DNA of 61,727 bases, from assembly GCF_008123425.1 (NCBI RefSeq), contig NZ_VSSS01000026.1:1-61727 (forward strand), read 5' to 3'. Below, piece after piece: positions 35,701 through 43,359 of the stretch. The stretch is from Bradyrhizobium rifense (GTDB lineage Bacteria > Pseudomonadota > Alphaproteobacteria > Rhizobiales > Xanthobacteraceae). The notes under the pieces were generated by a model. That model did not search any database. It saw nothing but the letters and a program-made list of their open reading frames with translations, and was not told where the DNA came from. Made by a program: the position numbers and the translations under genes. How positions within the stretch are numbered: position 1 is the stretch's first letter; each line of letters opens with the position of its first letter.

Positions 35701-38129
35701 CCGTTAGGATCGCGGTCGACGTGGATGGAAGTGCCGAAGCTCACGCCCATTTGGTCGGCGTTGCTTGAGACGTCGAGCAGCAGGAAGAGGCTGCGACCAA
35801 AGAGTGTGCGATCCGGGAAATTAGTGAAGGTGCCGCTGGTTCCCGTGGCGGCGAACGCGGCCTCCACTGCGAACGCTTGATTGGGCGCGGCGACGTTGAG
35901 GGTTTGGTTGACTTGAAAGGCCTTGTCCTGAATGTGCGCGAGTAATGGATTGGCTTCGAGGCGGGCCACTGCCGACCCGATTTGTTCCGCGGTTATGGTA
36001 TTTGACGTTATCGGGAGCAGGGCCGGCGCGGTAAAACTGTTCGCACGCGATTGAAGAGGCGCCGCTTGGGTGACGGGTGCAAGGGTTGTGATCGGCTCCA
36101 GGGCGATTTCGACGGCGCTAAGAGGTGCGTTGAAGGTGCGGACGCCGGTCTGGAAATTGCGGGGCGCCTCAGCGACAGGGACTGTCGTGCCGAAAAACTC
36201 GACTTGTGGATCGGGCGGGCCGGCTTCGAGTGCTGATACGACTGCTAGGTGATCGAGCGGAACGATCCGGAAATAGACGTTGGCAGGATCATCCGGAGCG
36301 CCGGCTTCGTTCTCGGCGGCGCGGCTGGTCACGTCGGGGTTGGGCCATTTGATAAAGCCAGCCAGGGCGCTCACTAGTTCGTTGAAACCACGAGCGCTGA
36401 ACGTACGAGTGCCGGGCCGCGCAAACAGGGCTGCGGTGAAGCTGGCCACGTAGGGGTCAGGCAAAGTCGGGTAATAGCGATAGACGCCAAAATGCAACGT
36501 GACTGCGCCTTTGGTGATTTGGCTTTCGTTTTCGAGTTTGCCGGTGAGGAAGAAGCTGTAGGGGCGGCTGACATCGAAGAAAGCGTTGCGCAGAGCGAGG
36601 GAGAAGTGGTCAAACGCATCGGGCTTGTTGGTATTGCCGTCGAACAGCGTGTCGGTGTCGAGCAACAGGGCCTGAAGTTCTTTGCCGGTTTGTAGAATGC
36701 CGGCAAAGGCGACGGAGGATTCGAGGCGGAAGGGCGCGCCGTTGGCATCAACCGGACGATCGAAGGCGGAGGTATAGCTGCAGAAGCAGAAAACGCTTTC
36801 GCTGTTCAGCGCGGAGCTAATGAAGATAAACGGGAAGGCTTTGCCAAAGCGGAGCGTGACATCGGAGTGGTGCCTGCCACGGGCGTTCTTCCAGAGGAGC
36901 CATTTCTGTCTGCCGTAGACGTTGCTGGCAAAGAAATCCACTGTGGTGACGAGGCCGGGTTCGACAATGATGACAGGGTGAACGAGAGACGTGCCGGGGC
37001 CGGTGAGGCCTTGCCAGACGGCGGAGAGCCCCTTGGCAAGGCTGATGCACATAGCGCCGGTGCCGGCGGCCCGGCCAAGTTGCGCCGGATCGATTTTGGC
37101 GGCCGGCAGAAGCCAGCCGCAGGAAACGTCGAACTTCGCGCGGCCGGAAAGCGAGCACAGGGTGGATTCGGAGGTGTTGACGTTAAAGGTGTCCGGCGTT
37201 TCGCTGTTGCATTTCGCTGAATAAGACACCAGAATCTGACCGATCGAAGCGATCCAGGCCGAAGGCGTACTGCGGATCTGAAAGTCGACCTCGCAACCGA
37301 AAACCGTGCAGGAGGCGTTACTGGCTGTGATGCTGTTGCCTGCCGACGGAACCCGGAGTTGAAATGTTTGCGGCATGCTGACCTTGGTATGGGCTGCATC
37401 AAGGCCGGCATTGGCGGGCGCCGTAGGCGCGGCGTTCTGGTCGAGATCGAGATGTAGGTTCAGCGCGGCCAAAGCCGGGATGACAATGTGCCCGGCGGTG
37501 ATGGCGGCGGACTGGGAGAGGTCGAGTGTCCCGCCGCGAATTTTGAGACCGGTGTAATAGCCGGCGAGGGCTGGGGTCGTGGCGATCAGACCGGAAGCGA
37601 TCCACGCACTGCCGGCCTCGACGTTAAAGGATTGCCGCCCGGCGAGCAGGCCGCGAATTGGCAGCACAAGAATGGGCGTGGTGCTGCCCTGCTGGAAGAC
37701 CTGAACTGCGCGGGTGGGAAAGAAGAAATCGAACCAGATCTGGAGGCCGCGCTCATCGAGAAAGGGTCCGTAGGTTCGGGTTGGAGCAAGGCCGGAACCC
37801 CACGATGGAACCGAGTTTCCGAGGAGGCTGCTCTTGAAGACGGTTTCGCGGCGAAAGACGAGCGGTGTGACTGTTGGAGCCTGCGTGGCGGCCTGGGCGG
37901 TGAGTTGATCGAGCAAACGACTGAAGTCTGACGAAGTCTCCGCGTGCGCGGCTGGCTGGGTAAATTCCTGGCGGGTGCGGTTTCCGGAGACGGCGAGGTC
38001 GGGATTCATTGCGAGCTGTTCGAGCAGGCTGCGCTGGAGCAACGGGAGCTCGTCTGACCTCGAGCCGGGCGCCGGTTTGAGACTTCCCGTGAGGCTGTGC
38101 AGCCGCGTCAGGATAGCGTCCTTGTCCAT
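32763..38129 (-). CDS. Giant protein of unknown function (1788 residues), first gene of the giant pair
   Basis: I do not recognise a family. The N-terminus (MDKDAILTRLHSLTGSLKPAPGS) is not a signal peptide. The middle is Ala/Pro/Phe/Thr-rich with no obvious enzyme motif. The last 200 residues switch to dense alternating strands (for example MKFGFGVEIVVGLPVVANVSVLYMVEVTVGIS) and end SDSWQESRQIA. That pattern fits an amphipathic beta-sheet or barrel-like assembly better than helices. Several cysteines cluster near residues 280-345 (CTVFGCEV, KCNSET, STLCSLSG, VSCGWLL). AAGGGTGACAA gives a good ribosome-binding site for the ATG at 38129. The second giant gene follows after 9 bases. The pair probably works as one complex; this is inference from gene coupling. 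Confidence 0.88.
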   Translation of the reverse strand: MDKDAILTRLHSLTGSLKPAPGSRSDELPLLQRSLLEQLAMNPDLAVSGNRTRQEFTQPAAHAETSSDFSRLLDQLTAQAATQAPTVTPLVFRRETVFKSSLLGNSVPSWGSGLAPTRTYGPFLDERGLQIWFDFFFPTRAVQVFQQGSTTPILVLPIRGLLAGRQSFNVEAGSAWIASGLIATTPALAGYYTGLKIRGGTLDLSQSAAITAGHIVIPALAALNLHLDLDQNAAPTAPANAGLDAAHTKVSMPQTFQLRVPSAGNSITASNASCTVFGCEVDFQIRSTPSAWIASIGQILVSYSAKCNSETPDTFNVNTSESTLCSLSGRAKFDVSCGWLLPAAKIDPAQLGRAAGTGAMCISLAKGLSAVWQGLTGPGTSLVHPVIIVEPGLVTTVDFFASNVYGRQKWLLWKNARGRHHSDVTLRFGKAFPFIFISSALNSESVFCFCSYTSAFDRPVDANGAPFRLESSVAFAGILQTGKELQALLLDTDTLFDGNTNKPDAFDHFSLALRNAFFDVSRPYSFFLTGKLENESQITKGAVTLHFGVYRYYPTLPDPYVASFTAALFARPGTRTFSARGFNELVSALAGFIKWPNPDVTSRAAENEAGAPDDPANVYFRIVPLDHLAVVSALEAGPPDPQVEFFGTTVPVAEAPRNFQTGVRTFNAPLSAVEIALEPITTLAPVTQAAPLQSRANSFTAPALLPITSNTITAEQIGSAVARLEANPLLAHIQDKAFQVNQTLNVAAPNQAFAVEAAFAATGTSGTFTNFPDRTLFGRSLFLLLDVSSNADQMGVSFGTSIHVDRDPNGETSFRTVGTRAPAASIGNSFPLQIDNMDVVANAQNLRVVTLPQISWEPLFNIPLAEPYDATDSITTAPGPVVFDNDGIPTIIASTSPFQAPVAPLPATRHFLKEFNDKNVPRSIYAAFTLPFGMEAEASFSRSTKGHPEDWSRLHFNQPYFPQLHGGFQIKAQAPASSSTKMRPFFPGATIQLGDNLKWGFFGVSLTGGALGKTVGGIFNREFAPSGNKPRVPVEQMEISGYGASIFSHWLDQDAAIAQVSQASFDVLVGRTAHEVVQVRSILFPFGVHVVRTITFTRSSNGYVFRSDSGWKAESDGFYDFSYKIGFDSFPEVDVPKPYVVHKQPVKGVSNVREIKDNPDAGSFTSSFKLNDPGLPPQVTGLDLAHLREIFKQVNSNSDTLGVEMQAVLFDADVHFDNVVSGGVKDPVYGDFKVQSRKMLGYVQVAPSSILIPARVFADLLNFQSGSLGGPVDCIVDIAQSGQRMRITRADVNPAVDGAGVPNFASAARGSLILPKDGSWSVTKQQTNTGDVKPVEEGQSVPLIKPDGSANYKIANPADIVVPTASGVNFGVLQSTGTQKLLFNLPQFSPGDAKLKSEETYFADAYKLLNSKSVFPNIANALQLTNAEKEVNIVGEGLMKMSDRTVDLGSLLPSSYEYAFIDEPNILKVYAQYKSTGGANGKLKLGIDSTAALADQWKAALSSIRVIVDLGPFKELMWVDGNFNASSGVDSQYDKPNLQFGPVLQPVVDILQILATLTGNDFDKGMDVGMSNSPDNWEYKFSCSKEIPVIQFPSPEELTLDPTPPLKLEAGLKVGFYFNEVLSIPTDLKQLVPAAGAFVDFQGGLHVMCFSLQVASIYAVGQVDLGIAADTKAGIALHMKFGFGVEIVVGLPVVANVSVLYMVEVTVGISTTDLDVGAMMLFRGSAEILGGLVGICIQIEAGGSIHRTFGADAHTDCIAQVTFSIDVTLLWVIDIHESDSWQESRQIA

Positions 38130-38856
38130 TTGTCACCCTTTCGAATAATCGAAAAATGCAGAACGGAACCGGGCCGGGAGCGCTTGGTCGTATCAAGTGA
38201 ATCGTAAAGAACTGACGGTGAACACGATGAATTATTGACTCAAACAACCCGCGATAACATAGCCCGTCCTGAAAGGCTGAGAAACGTAAGGCCGAGCCAG
38301 CTCTTTGCAAACAGCGAGCACCGCCATAGAAGCCAAAGTTACAATTGCCTTTGCCGATTGGTGACGAAGCCCATTGCAGGTGCCGACTATCACGATAGAA
38401 CTCTTTGCCGAGGTAACGCACAAATTGTGTTCGACGATTGATGCTCAATAATGGCTAAAATGCCGCCGTGATCGAAATCCTCCCGACTGTGGCAAGCGAG
38501 CTACATCGACAGAGACGCGGCTCCCGGGCCAAAGCGGAATTGAACTGATTGTACTCCCTGTCTCTTCGCGCCGAGGCCAAGAGCGTCTGTCTGCCCCGAC
38601 GTCAGAACTGCAGCGAGGAATGAAACAGGCGCTTCTTCTCGCCAAACATCTGCCCGAGATAGAAAGCCGGTTAGATCATCCTGATCTCGTCGCGTATCCA
38701 GCCCGCGACGATTGACGTCTGGGAATAATCACGGTGAGCGGCAGGCTGAATGCGCAAGGATTCGTGTTTGCGTCATTGCTCGATCGGCCGTTGGTGCCGT
38801 TCAACATGGGCCTGTGGCATTGGGCATTGTGTCCAGCGATATCGCGGCCGCATTGT
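38130..38856. other. Upstream region of the giant operon with degraded sequence
   Basis: This roughly 730-base stretch has no intact gene that I can support. The 300 bases nearest the giant operon are A+T-richer and should hold its promoter. At about 38602-38720 the minus strand encodes a short broken stretch (WIRDEIRMI, stop, PAFYLGQMFGEKKRLFH). It resembles the C-terminal end of a small conserved protein, but it is interrupted and I cannot name it. The remainder looks like decayed DNA from past insertions. Confidence 0.35.
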
Positions 38857-39006
38857 ATCGGAGTGCCTCGGTCGATCGAGCGTTCAACGTCAATGGCCCA
38901 CTCCTCGGCGTCCCGTCGCCGGATAAAGGTGTTTGCGACATACTCGTTCTTTCTCCTGACCTGAACGCGCCCAGCTTCCTGACTTTAGTTTCGTAAAGGT
39001 CGGCAT
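38857..39006 (-). pseudogene. N-terminal remnant of a tyrosine-recombinase integrase
   Basis: From the ATG at 39006 the minus strand reads MPTFTKLKSGSW. After a one-base insertion in GCGCGTTCAG it continues VRRKNEYVANTFIRRRDAEEW and then AIDVERSIDRGTP. This matches the arm-type DNA-binding N-terminus of phage/island integrases (the pattern SGxWRAQVRRKGxxxxxTFxxKxDAExWA...ERxIDRG). No catalytic domain follows, so it is a dead fragment. It lies divergent from dusA, 149 bases from the dusA start, where an island integrase would be expected. Confidence 0.6.
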
Positions 39007-39008
39007 TG

Positions 39009-39114
39009 CGTGTGCACTCCTCCCGGATTTCGTGTGCGCCACGTGTGCACCGACAGATCAAATGCGGTACAAACGTGTGCAATTTTGGCTAGTTTGGAGT
39101 GCACACGTGTGCAC
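39009..39114. repeat. Cluster of GTGTGCAC elements with a perfect 16-bp palindrome upstream of dusA
   Basis: CGTGTGCAC occurs at 39009-39017 and 39042-39050. Variants are CGTGTGCGC (39031-39039) and ACGTGTGCA (39073-39081). The perfect palindrome GTGCACACGTGTGCAC is at 39099-39114. All lie between the integrase remnant and the dusA start at 39155. The arrangement of one dyad plus several half-sites resembles an operator or recombinase arm-site array. The cognate protein is not evident in the window. Confidence 0.7.
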
Positions 39115-39154
39115 TTGTTCCTGCTCTAGTCCATTGTAAGGATAGGATAAGTAA

Positions 39155-40138
39155 TTGGAATATCAAGACTATCGCTTTTCCGTCGCACCCATGATGGACT
39201 GGACTGACCGGCACTGCCGGGTGTTCCACCGTCACCTGACGAAGCGGGCGCTGCTCTATACGGAGATGCTGACGACCGGCGCCATCATTCATGGTGATCG
39301 GGAGCGGCTGCTTGGGTTCGACCCGGTCGAGCATCCGGTGGCACTTCAGCTGGGCGGGTCGGATCCGGGCGAGCTCGCGAAAGCTGCGCGGATCGGCGAA
39401 GAGTTCGGCTATGACGAGATCAATCTCAATGTCGGCTGCCCGTCTGATCGCGTGAAGGATGGTCGCTTCGGTGCCTGCCTGATGGCGGAGCCGGAGCTCG
39501 TTGCGAGATGTGTCAACGCGATGAAGAGCGCGGTGTCCATTCTCGTCACTGTGAAATGTCGCATCGGCATCGATGACCAGGACCCCGAAATCGCGCTCGA
39601 TACACTTGCGCGTGCTGTCGTGGCCGCTGGCTGCGACGCTCTGATCGTGCATGCCCGCAAGGCCTGGCTGAACGGTCTGTCCCCGAAGGAGAACCGCGAC
39701 ATCCCGCCGCTCGACTATGATCGCGTCTATCGGCTCAAGCGTGCGATGCCCGACGTGCCGGTCATCATCAATGGCGGCGTTCTGAGTATCGAGGAAGCGA
39801 AGGCGCATCTTGCACATGTCGACGGCGTCATGCTCGGCCGCGCCGCCTATCAGGAGCCGTGGCGGCTGCTCTCGATCGATTCCGACCTCTTCGGCGAGGC
39901 GGCACCGCACGCGACCATGCAGGACGCGTTCGAGGCGATGATGCCCTATATCGAGGCGCAGCTCGCCCGCGGCACGCGGCTGCATGCCATCACACGCCAC
40001 TTCGTCGGTGCGTTCCATGCCGTGCCAGGCGCGCGCGCTTTCCGACGCTATCTCGCCGAACAGGGCACGCGTCCAGAAGCTGGCGGAAGTGTTTTGAGGG
40101 ACGCCATTGATAAAATCGGCGAAGCGCGGGCTGCCTAG
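39155..40138 (+). CDS. dusA: tRNA-dihydrouridine(20/20a) synthase DusA
   Basis: A 327-residue flavoenzyme reducing specific uridines in the tRNA D-loop. A TIM-barrel start (YRFSVAPMMDWTDRHCR) is followed by the FMN/substrate region with catalytic Cys95 (NVGCPSD), the HARKAWLNGLSPKENRDIPPL loop, INGGV and VMLGRAAYQEPW near the C-terminal end of the barrel. The start appears to be a TTG at 39155 with AGGATAAG upstream; no ATG fits the family N-terminus. In Proteobacteria, dusA is a known target for a group of integrases. The integrase remnant and the foreign-looking giant operon directly upstream fit such a history. Confidence 0.94.
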   Translation: MEYQDYRFSVAPMMDWTDRHCRVFHRHLTKRALLYTEMLTTGAIIHGDRERLLGFDPVEHPVALQLGGSDPGELAKAARIGEEFGYDEINLNVGCPSDRVKDGRFGACLMAEPELVARCVNAMKSAVSILVTVKCRIGIDDQDPEIALDTLARAVVAAGCDALIVHARKAWLNGLSPKENRDIPPLDYDRVYRLKRAMPDVPVIINGGVLSIEEAKAHLAHVDGVMLGRAAYQEPWRLLSIDSDLFGEAAPHATMQDAFEAMMPYIEAQLARGTRLHAITRHFVGAFHAVPGARAFRRYLAEQGTRPEAGGSVLRDAIDKIGEARAA

Positions 40139-40778
40139 CTGGGGTTGCTACAAACCGATGCGAAAATAGTATAACCGGCGAAACTTTGAACGTTGGACCT
40201 TCGCTTGTTGACCGCCTCAGCCATGTCGCCTGTTGGGTCCCTTAGCTGACGTTGGCGCTATTGCGCACGAAGTGTGCCAGTGACGCCAAGCGGACATTCT
40301 GAGCCTTGGGTCGCACTGGGGCGAACATTCATTCTGTGATCAGAATGCTCTCGAAACGGCACTGTGGCAGGACGCCAAGTGCGCCCGGCCATTCGCTTGG
40401 GTGCCACCGACGGGTGCTTATGCGAGAATGATCGCAGTCGCGATTCCAGCCGCGAGTTATCGTCGTCTGGTATTGCGATTGTGATGAGGGTTGAGTGTGA
40501 GGAGGCCCTTCGGGCCGCAAGCTTGATCGAGACGTCGAGGGCTTGCGTCGGTGCGCCGCTTTGATAATGTTCGGACCATGATGATCAGCACTCTCAACAT
40601 CGCTTCGGTTTTCTTCCTGTTGGGCCGCTAACGGCTCGTCCGCGCCTTTGCGGGCAGGAATTGGAGATCGTCCTCGCGCGCCATGTGCTTGCGAGCGGCG
40701 TCTTCCCGATCGAATCGACCACACCTCGCTGTCCCGCACGACGGGCCGTAGGTGCTGGCACGTAGAGAAAGCTCTGTC
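40139..40778. other. Gap between dusA and the PhyH gene with no recognised feature
   Basis: About 640 bases without a gene I can support on either strand. The frames that are open here show no family resemblance and lack ribosome-binding sites. It must contain the promoter of the PhyH gene. No tRNA, repeat or terminator was recognised. Confidence 0.4.
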
Positions 40779-41528
40779 ATGTCCCCCTTAAACGACGACC
40801 ATCTGCGCAGATTCGCAGAACGCGGCTCTGTGGTTATTCCTAACGTCGTCCCACCGACACTGGTCGAAACGGCGATGCAGCGGATCGACCGGTTGGTCGA
40901 ACAAAATCCGCCTCCGGCTGACCGTTGCGGGTTTCACTTCTATTGGGAACAGAATCCGGCCGACACCGATCCGCTGGTCGCTCTGCTGCAAGAGACGAGT
41001 GCCCGGGAGATCGTCCAAAGCCTGATCGCGCCGCTGGCCCTGGCCAAGCTCGAGCAACTTCAGGTCTCGATAAATATTCCGGTCTGGAATCATCGACCCG
41101 GTGGGCCGCATATCGATGGGCTCAAAATCACTGAGCCAAGCGGACGCCCCGGAACGTTCACCTTGCTGGCTGGCATATTCCTGACCGAGCAAACCGCGTC
41201 CGATATGGGCAATCTCTGGATCTGGCCCGGCTCGCACAACGTTGCTGCGTCCTATCTCTGCAAGCACGGGCCCGACGCGCTGTTCGATATCGAACACCCG
41301 ACCTACCCAATGGAGTCGCCCGAACAGGTCTTGGGACGGGCCGGCGATCTCTTTCTTGGCAACTACCTGCTCGGCCACAATATGGGTGGAAACACTTCTG
41401 CGGTGGTCCGGCGCGTCGTCTATTTCCGTCTTCAGGCGGAAGGCCATCGGACGAGATGGCGAGACTGTGTACGGGATCCGCTGCTGGAATTTGAGCCTGC
41501 ACGAATGGCTCTAAACCGCCATCGGTAA
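40779..41528 (+). CDS. Phytanoyl-CoA dioxygenase (PhyH)-family Fe(II)/2-oxoglutarate oxygenase
   Basis: A 249-residue protein with the double-stranded beta-helix metal site: the HxD pair in GGPHIDGLK, the distal His in LGHNMGGNTS and a following Arg (VVRRVVYFRL) for 2-oxoglutarate. The family hydroxylates varied small molecules; the substrate cannot be assigned. I chose the ATG at 40779 (MSPLNDDHLRRFAERG), since the N-terminal helix of the family begins there; an upstream in-frame start would add nine residues. It is monocistronic, followed by a hairpin at 41542-41566. Confidence 0.85.
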   Translation: MSPLNDDHLRRFAERGSVVIPNVVPPTLVETAMQRIDRLVEQNPPPADRCGFHFYWEQNPADTDPLVALLQETSAREIVQSLIAPLALAKLEQLQVSINIPVWNHRPGGPHIDGLKITEPSGRPGTFTLLAGIFLTEQTASDMGNLWIWPGSHNVAASYLCKHGPDALFDIEHPTYPMESPEQVLGRAGDLFLGNYLLGHNMGGNTSAVVRRVVYFRLQAEGHRTRWRDCVRDPLLEFEPARMALNRHR

Positions 41529-41541
41529 CTATCTGTCGGGA

Positions 41542-41566
41542 AAGGGCGGGTCGTTAGCCCGTCCTT
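41542..41566 (+). terminator. Hairpin downstream of the PhyH gene
   Basis: AAGGGCGGG and CCCGTCCTT form a 9-bp stem (one G-U pair) around a 7-base loop, 13 bases after the PhyH stop. A short pyrimidine-rich tail follows. This is a plausible factor-independent terminator. Confidence 0.5.
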
Positions 41567-41568
41567 CC

Positions 41569-41668
41569 TCAAATCGGTTTTGTCGCGCCTGGGTAGCGGA
41601 CAGTGCTCTCGATCTTCGTATGCCCCAGCAGAAGCTGCACGGCTCGCCAGTTTCTGTGCTTGCCCTGG
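41569..41668 (-). pseudogene. C-terminal remnant of a second tyrosine-recombinase integrase
   Basis: The minus strand encodes KHRNWRAVQLLLGHTKIEST and then VRYPGATKPI before a stop at 41569. This is the C-terminal catalytic end of a tyrosine recombinase: LLGHTKIESTVRY has the conserved LGH and the nucleophile Tyr. Only about 33 codons remain and a stop lies just upstream, so it is a relic. It is on the same strand as the N-terminal relic at 38857-39006 but on the wrong side of it, so the two come from different integrases or a rearranged one. Confidence 0.7.
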
Positions 41669-41673
41669 TTAGA

Positions 41674-42294
41674 TCAGGCCGCCTCGGCGGCGACGCTGCC
41701 GATCCAGTTGCGGGCCAGCGTCACGTCGGCCTGCGATAGCTGATGGCCTGATGGCAGGACCTTGTGGTCGACACGCGCGCCTGCTTCCGACAGCAGCGCC
41801 GCAAGCTTGGTCGAATTGCTCGCCGGCACGATCGGGTCGGCCTGCCCGGACAACAGCAGAACGGGTTTGCCGCCAAGCTCAGCCTTGGGCGGATCGGACA
41901 GCGGCACCATCGCGCGCAGCAGGATCGCGCCTGCCAGCACGTCCGGCTTCAGCAGCAACAGCGCGGCCGCGATGTTGGCGCCGTTGGAGAAGCCAACCGC
42001 AATTGGTGCGGTCATGCCGTATTGCTTCCGGGCGTCGGCGACGAACGCGCCGAGCTCGAGCGCGCGTCGGCGCACATCCTCCTCGTCGAACACGCCTTCG
42101 GCAAGTCGGCGGAAGAAGCGCGGCATGCCGTGCTCGAGCACGCGACCGCGCGGCGAGAGCAGGGCGGAGCCGGGCGAGATCATCTTGCCTAGCCCAAGCA
42201 GATCGTTTTCGTCGCCGCCGGTGCCGTGGAGCAGCAGCAGGGGTGGAGAGCCCGCGTTGGTCGCGGGCTCGTAGCGATGGATGAAGTCGGTCAT
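41674..42294 (-). CDS. MhqD-type carboxylesterase/phospholipase (alpha/beta hydrolase)
   Basis: A 206-residue alpha/beta hydrolase with the triad visible: nucleophile Ser103 in GFSNGA, Asp153 in SGQADPIVP and His184 in PSGHQLS. The N-terminal oxyanion region is LLLHGTGGDENDLL. This is the carboxylesterase family that includes Bacillus MhqD. Its ATG at 42294 overlaps the stop of the upstream ring-cleaving dioxygenase gene (ATGA). Together they look like an mhqO-mhqD unit for detoxifying quinones or hydroquinones. The pathway assignment is inference from the gene pair. Confidence 0.85.
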   Translation of the reverse strand: MTDFIHRYEPATNAGSPPLLLLHGTGGDENDLLGLGKMISPGSALLSPRGRVLEHGMPRFFRRLAEGVFDEEDVRRRALELGAFVADARKQYGMTAPIAVGFSNGANIAAALLLLKPDVLAGAILLRAMVPLSDPPKAELGGKPVLLLSGQADPIVPASNSTKLAALLSEAGARVDHKVLPSGHQLSQADVTLARNWIGSVAAEAA

Positions 42295-43229
42295 GACGCG
42301 GTCTCTTCCAGATTCGGCAGCACACCCTCGATCTGCTTGCGATGCTGTTCGAGGAAGCTTGGCAGCTTCAGGTCGCGTCCGAGCGTCGCAACGGGTTCGT
42401 CGACGGCGAAGCCGGGGATATCGGTCGCGATCTCGAACAGCACGCCGCCGGGCTCGCGGAAATAGATCGAGCGGAAGTAGTTGCGGTCCCTCTGCTCGGT
42501 CGGGTGCAAGCCGTGATTGCTCACGAGCTTTTGCGCCATCTTGCCCTGCTCGGCGTCGTCAGCAGCGCGGAACGCGATGTGGTGCACCGAGCCGCCGCCC
42601 TGATGGCCGCGCAGAAAGCCCTTGGCTTCGTAGATGTCGACGACGCTGCCTTCGACATCGCCCGGCGCCTTGAAGCGGATCACCGAGCCTTCGCGCCCGG
42701 TCTCCTTGAAGCCGAACACGTCGGTGAGGACGGCGGCCGTCTTGGCCGCGCTGTCGAGCAGCAGTGTCACGCCGTGGAAGCCGCGGATCGCATGCTCGGC
42801 CGGGACGTCGCCATTGCTCCAGCCCGGCTCGTTCTCGGCGCCGGGAATGCCGACCAGCGCGAGCGCCATGCCATCGGGATCGGTGAACGGCAGCACGGAT
42901 TCGCCGAAGCGCTTCTCAAGCGCCTCATAGGCAATGCCCTTCTCGATGAAGCGCTGCGTCCAGTAGCCGAGCGAGCGCTGCGGCACGCGGAACGCAGTTT
43001 GGTGGGTCTCGCCGACGCCGCGACGGCCGGGCGACACGCCGGCCCACGGGAAGAAGGTCAGGATGGTGCCGGGGCGGCCGGTCTCGTCGCCATAATAGAA
43101 GTGGTAGGTGCCGGGATCGTCGAAATTGACCGTCTTCTTGACGAAGCGCAGGCCGAGATCACGGGTGTAGAAGCCGAAATTGCGGATGGGGTCGCCGGCA
43201 ATCGCGGTGACGTGGTGCAGTCCAGACAT
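42291..43229 (-). CDS. MhqO-type ring-cleaving dioxygenase (glyoxalase fold)
   Basis: A 312-residue two-domain vicinal-oxygen-chelate protein. Metal ligands are recognisable: His near the N-terminus (MSGLHHVTAIAGD), a second His at the start of the C-terminal domain (RGFHGVTLLLDS) and a Glu in PGGVLFEIATD. The repeat of beta-alpha-beta units and the YYGDETGRPGTILTFFPW stretch fit the MhqO (YdfO)-like group, which cleaves hydroquinone-type rings. The ATG at 43229 has GGAGGA upstream; a longer reading to 43517 overlaps the divergent regulator and is not coding. It is the first gene of a two-gene operon, divergent from the LysR gene. Confidence 0.88.
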   Translation of the reverse strand: MSGLHHVTAIAGDPIRNFGFYTRDLGLRFVKKTVNFDDPGTYHFYYGDETGRPGTILTFFPWAGVSPGRRGVGETHQTAFRVPQRSLGYWTQRFIEKGIAYEALEKRFGESVLPFTDPDGMALALVGIPGAENEPGWSNGDVPAEHAIRGFHGVTLLLDSAAKTAAVLTDVFGFKETGREGSVIRFKAPGDVEGSVVDIYEAKGFLRGHQGGGSVHHIAFRAADDAEQGKMAQKLVSNHGLHPTEQRDRNYFRSIYFREPGGVLFEIATDIPGFAVDEPVATLGRDLKLPSFLEQHRKQIEGVLPNLEETAS

Positions 43230-43289
43230 TTGTCGTCCTCCAGAAATTTGGGAGCCGTCTTGCTCTGGAGCGAAATATCGTTCTGCTTT

Positions 43290-43346
43290 GGATTGGAGAC
43301 AATCCATGCAAATATGACGTCTATGTCTACGATTTGGAAACAATCG
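43290..43346. promoter_or_regulatory. Two palindromic sites in the dioxygenase/LysR intergenic region
   Basis: GGATTGGAGACAATCC at 43290-43305 (6-bp arms) and CGATTTGGAAACAATCG at 43330-43346 (5-bp arms) are centred 40 bases apart, close to four helical turns. They lie between the divergent start codons at 43229 and 43360. Both share the ATT(T)GGA(A/G)ACAAT core and are good candidates for the LysR protein's recognition and activation sites. Confidence 0.6.
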
Positions 43347-43359
43347 CGGGGGCTGGGCC

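Noticed and set aside
40329..40739. A 136-codon minus-strand frame between dusA and the PhyH gene
   Set aside because: Composition is Arg/Ser/Pro-rich with no family resemblance and no ribosome-binding site; I treat it as chance.
38857..41668. The two integrase scraps as parts of one gene split by insertion
   Set aside because: Both lie on the minus strand, but the N-terminal piece is to the left of the C-terminal piece, which is the wrong order for a gene simply interrupted by an insert.
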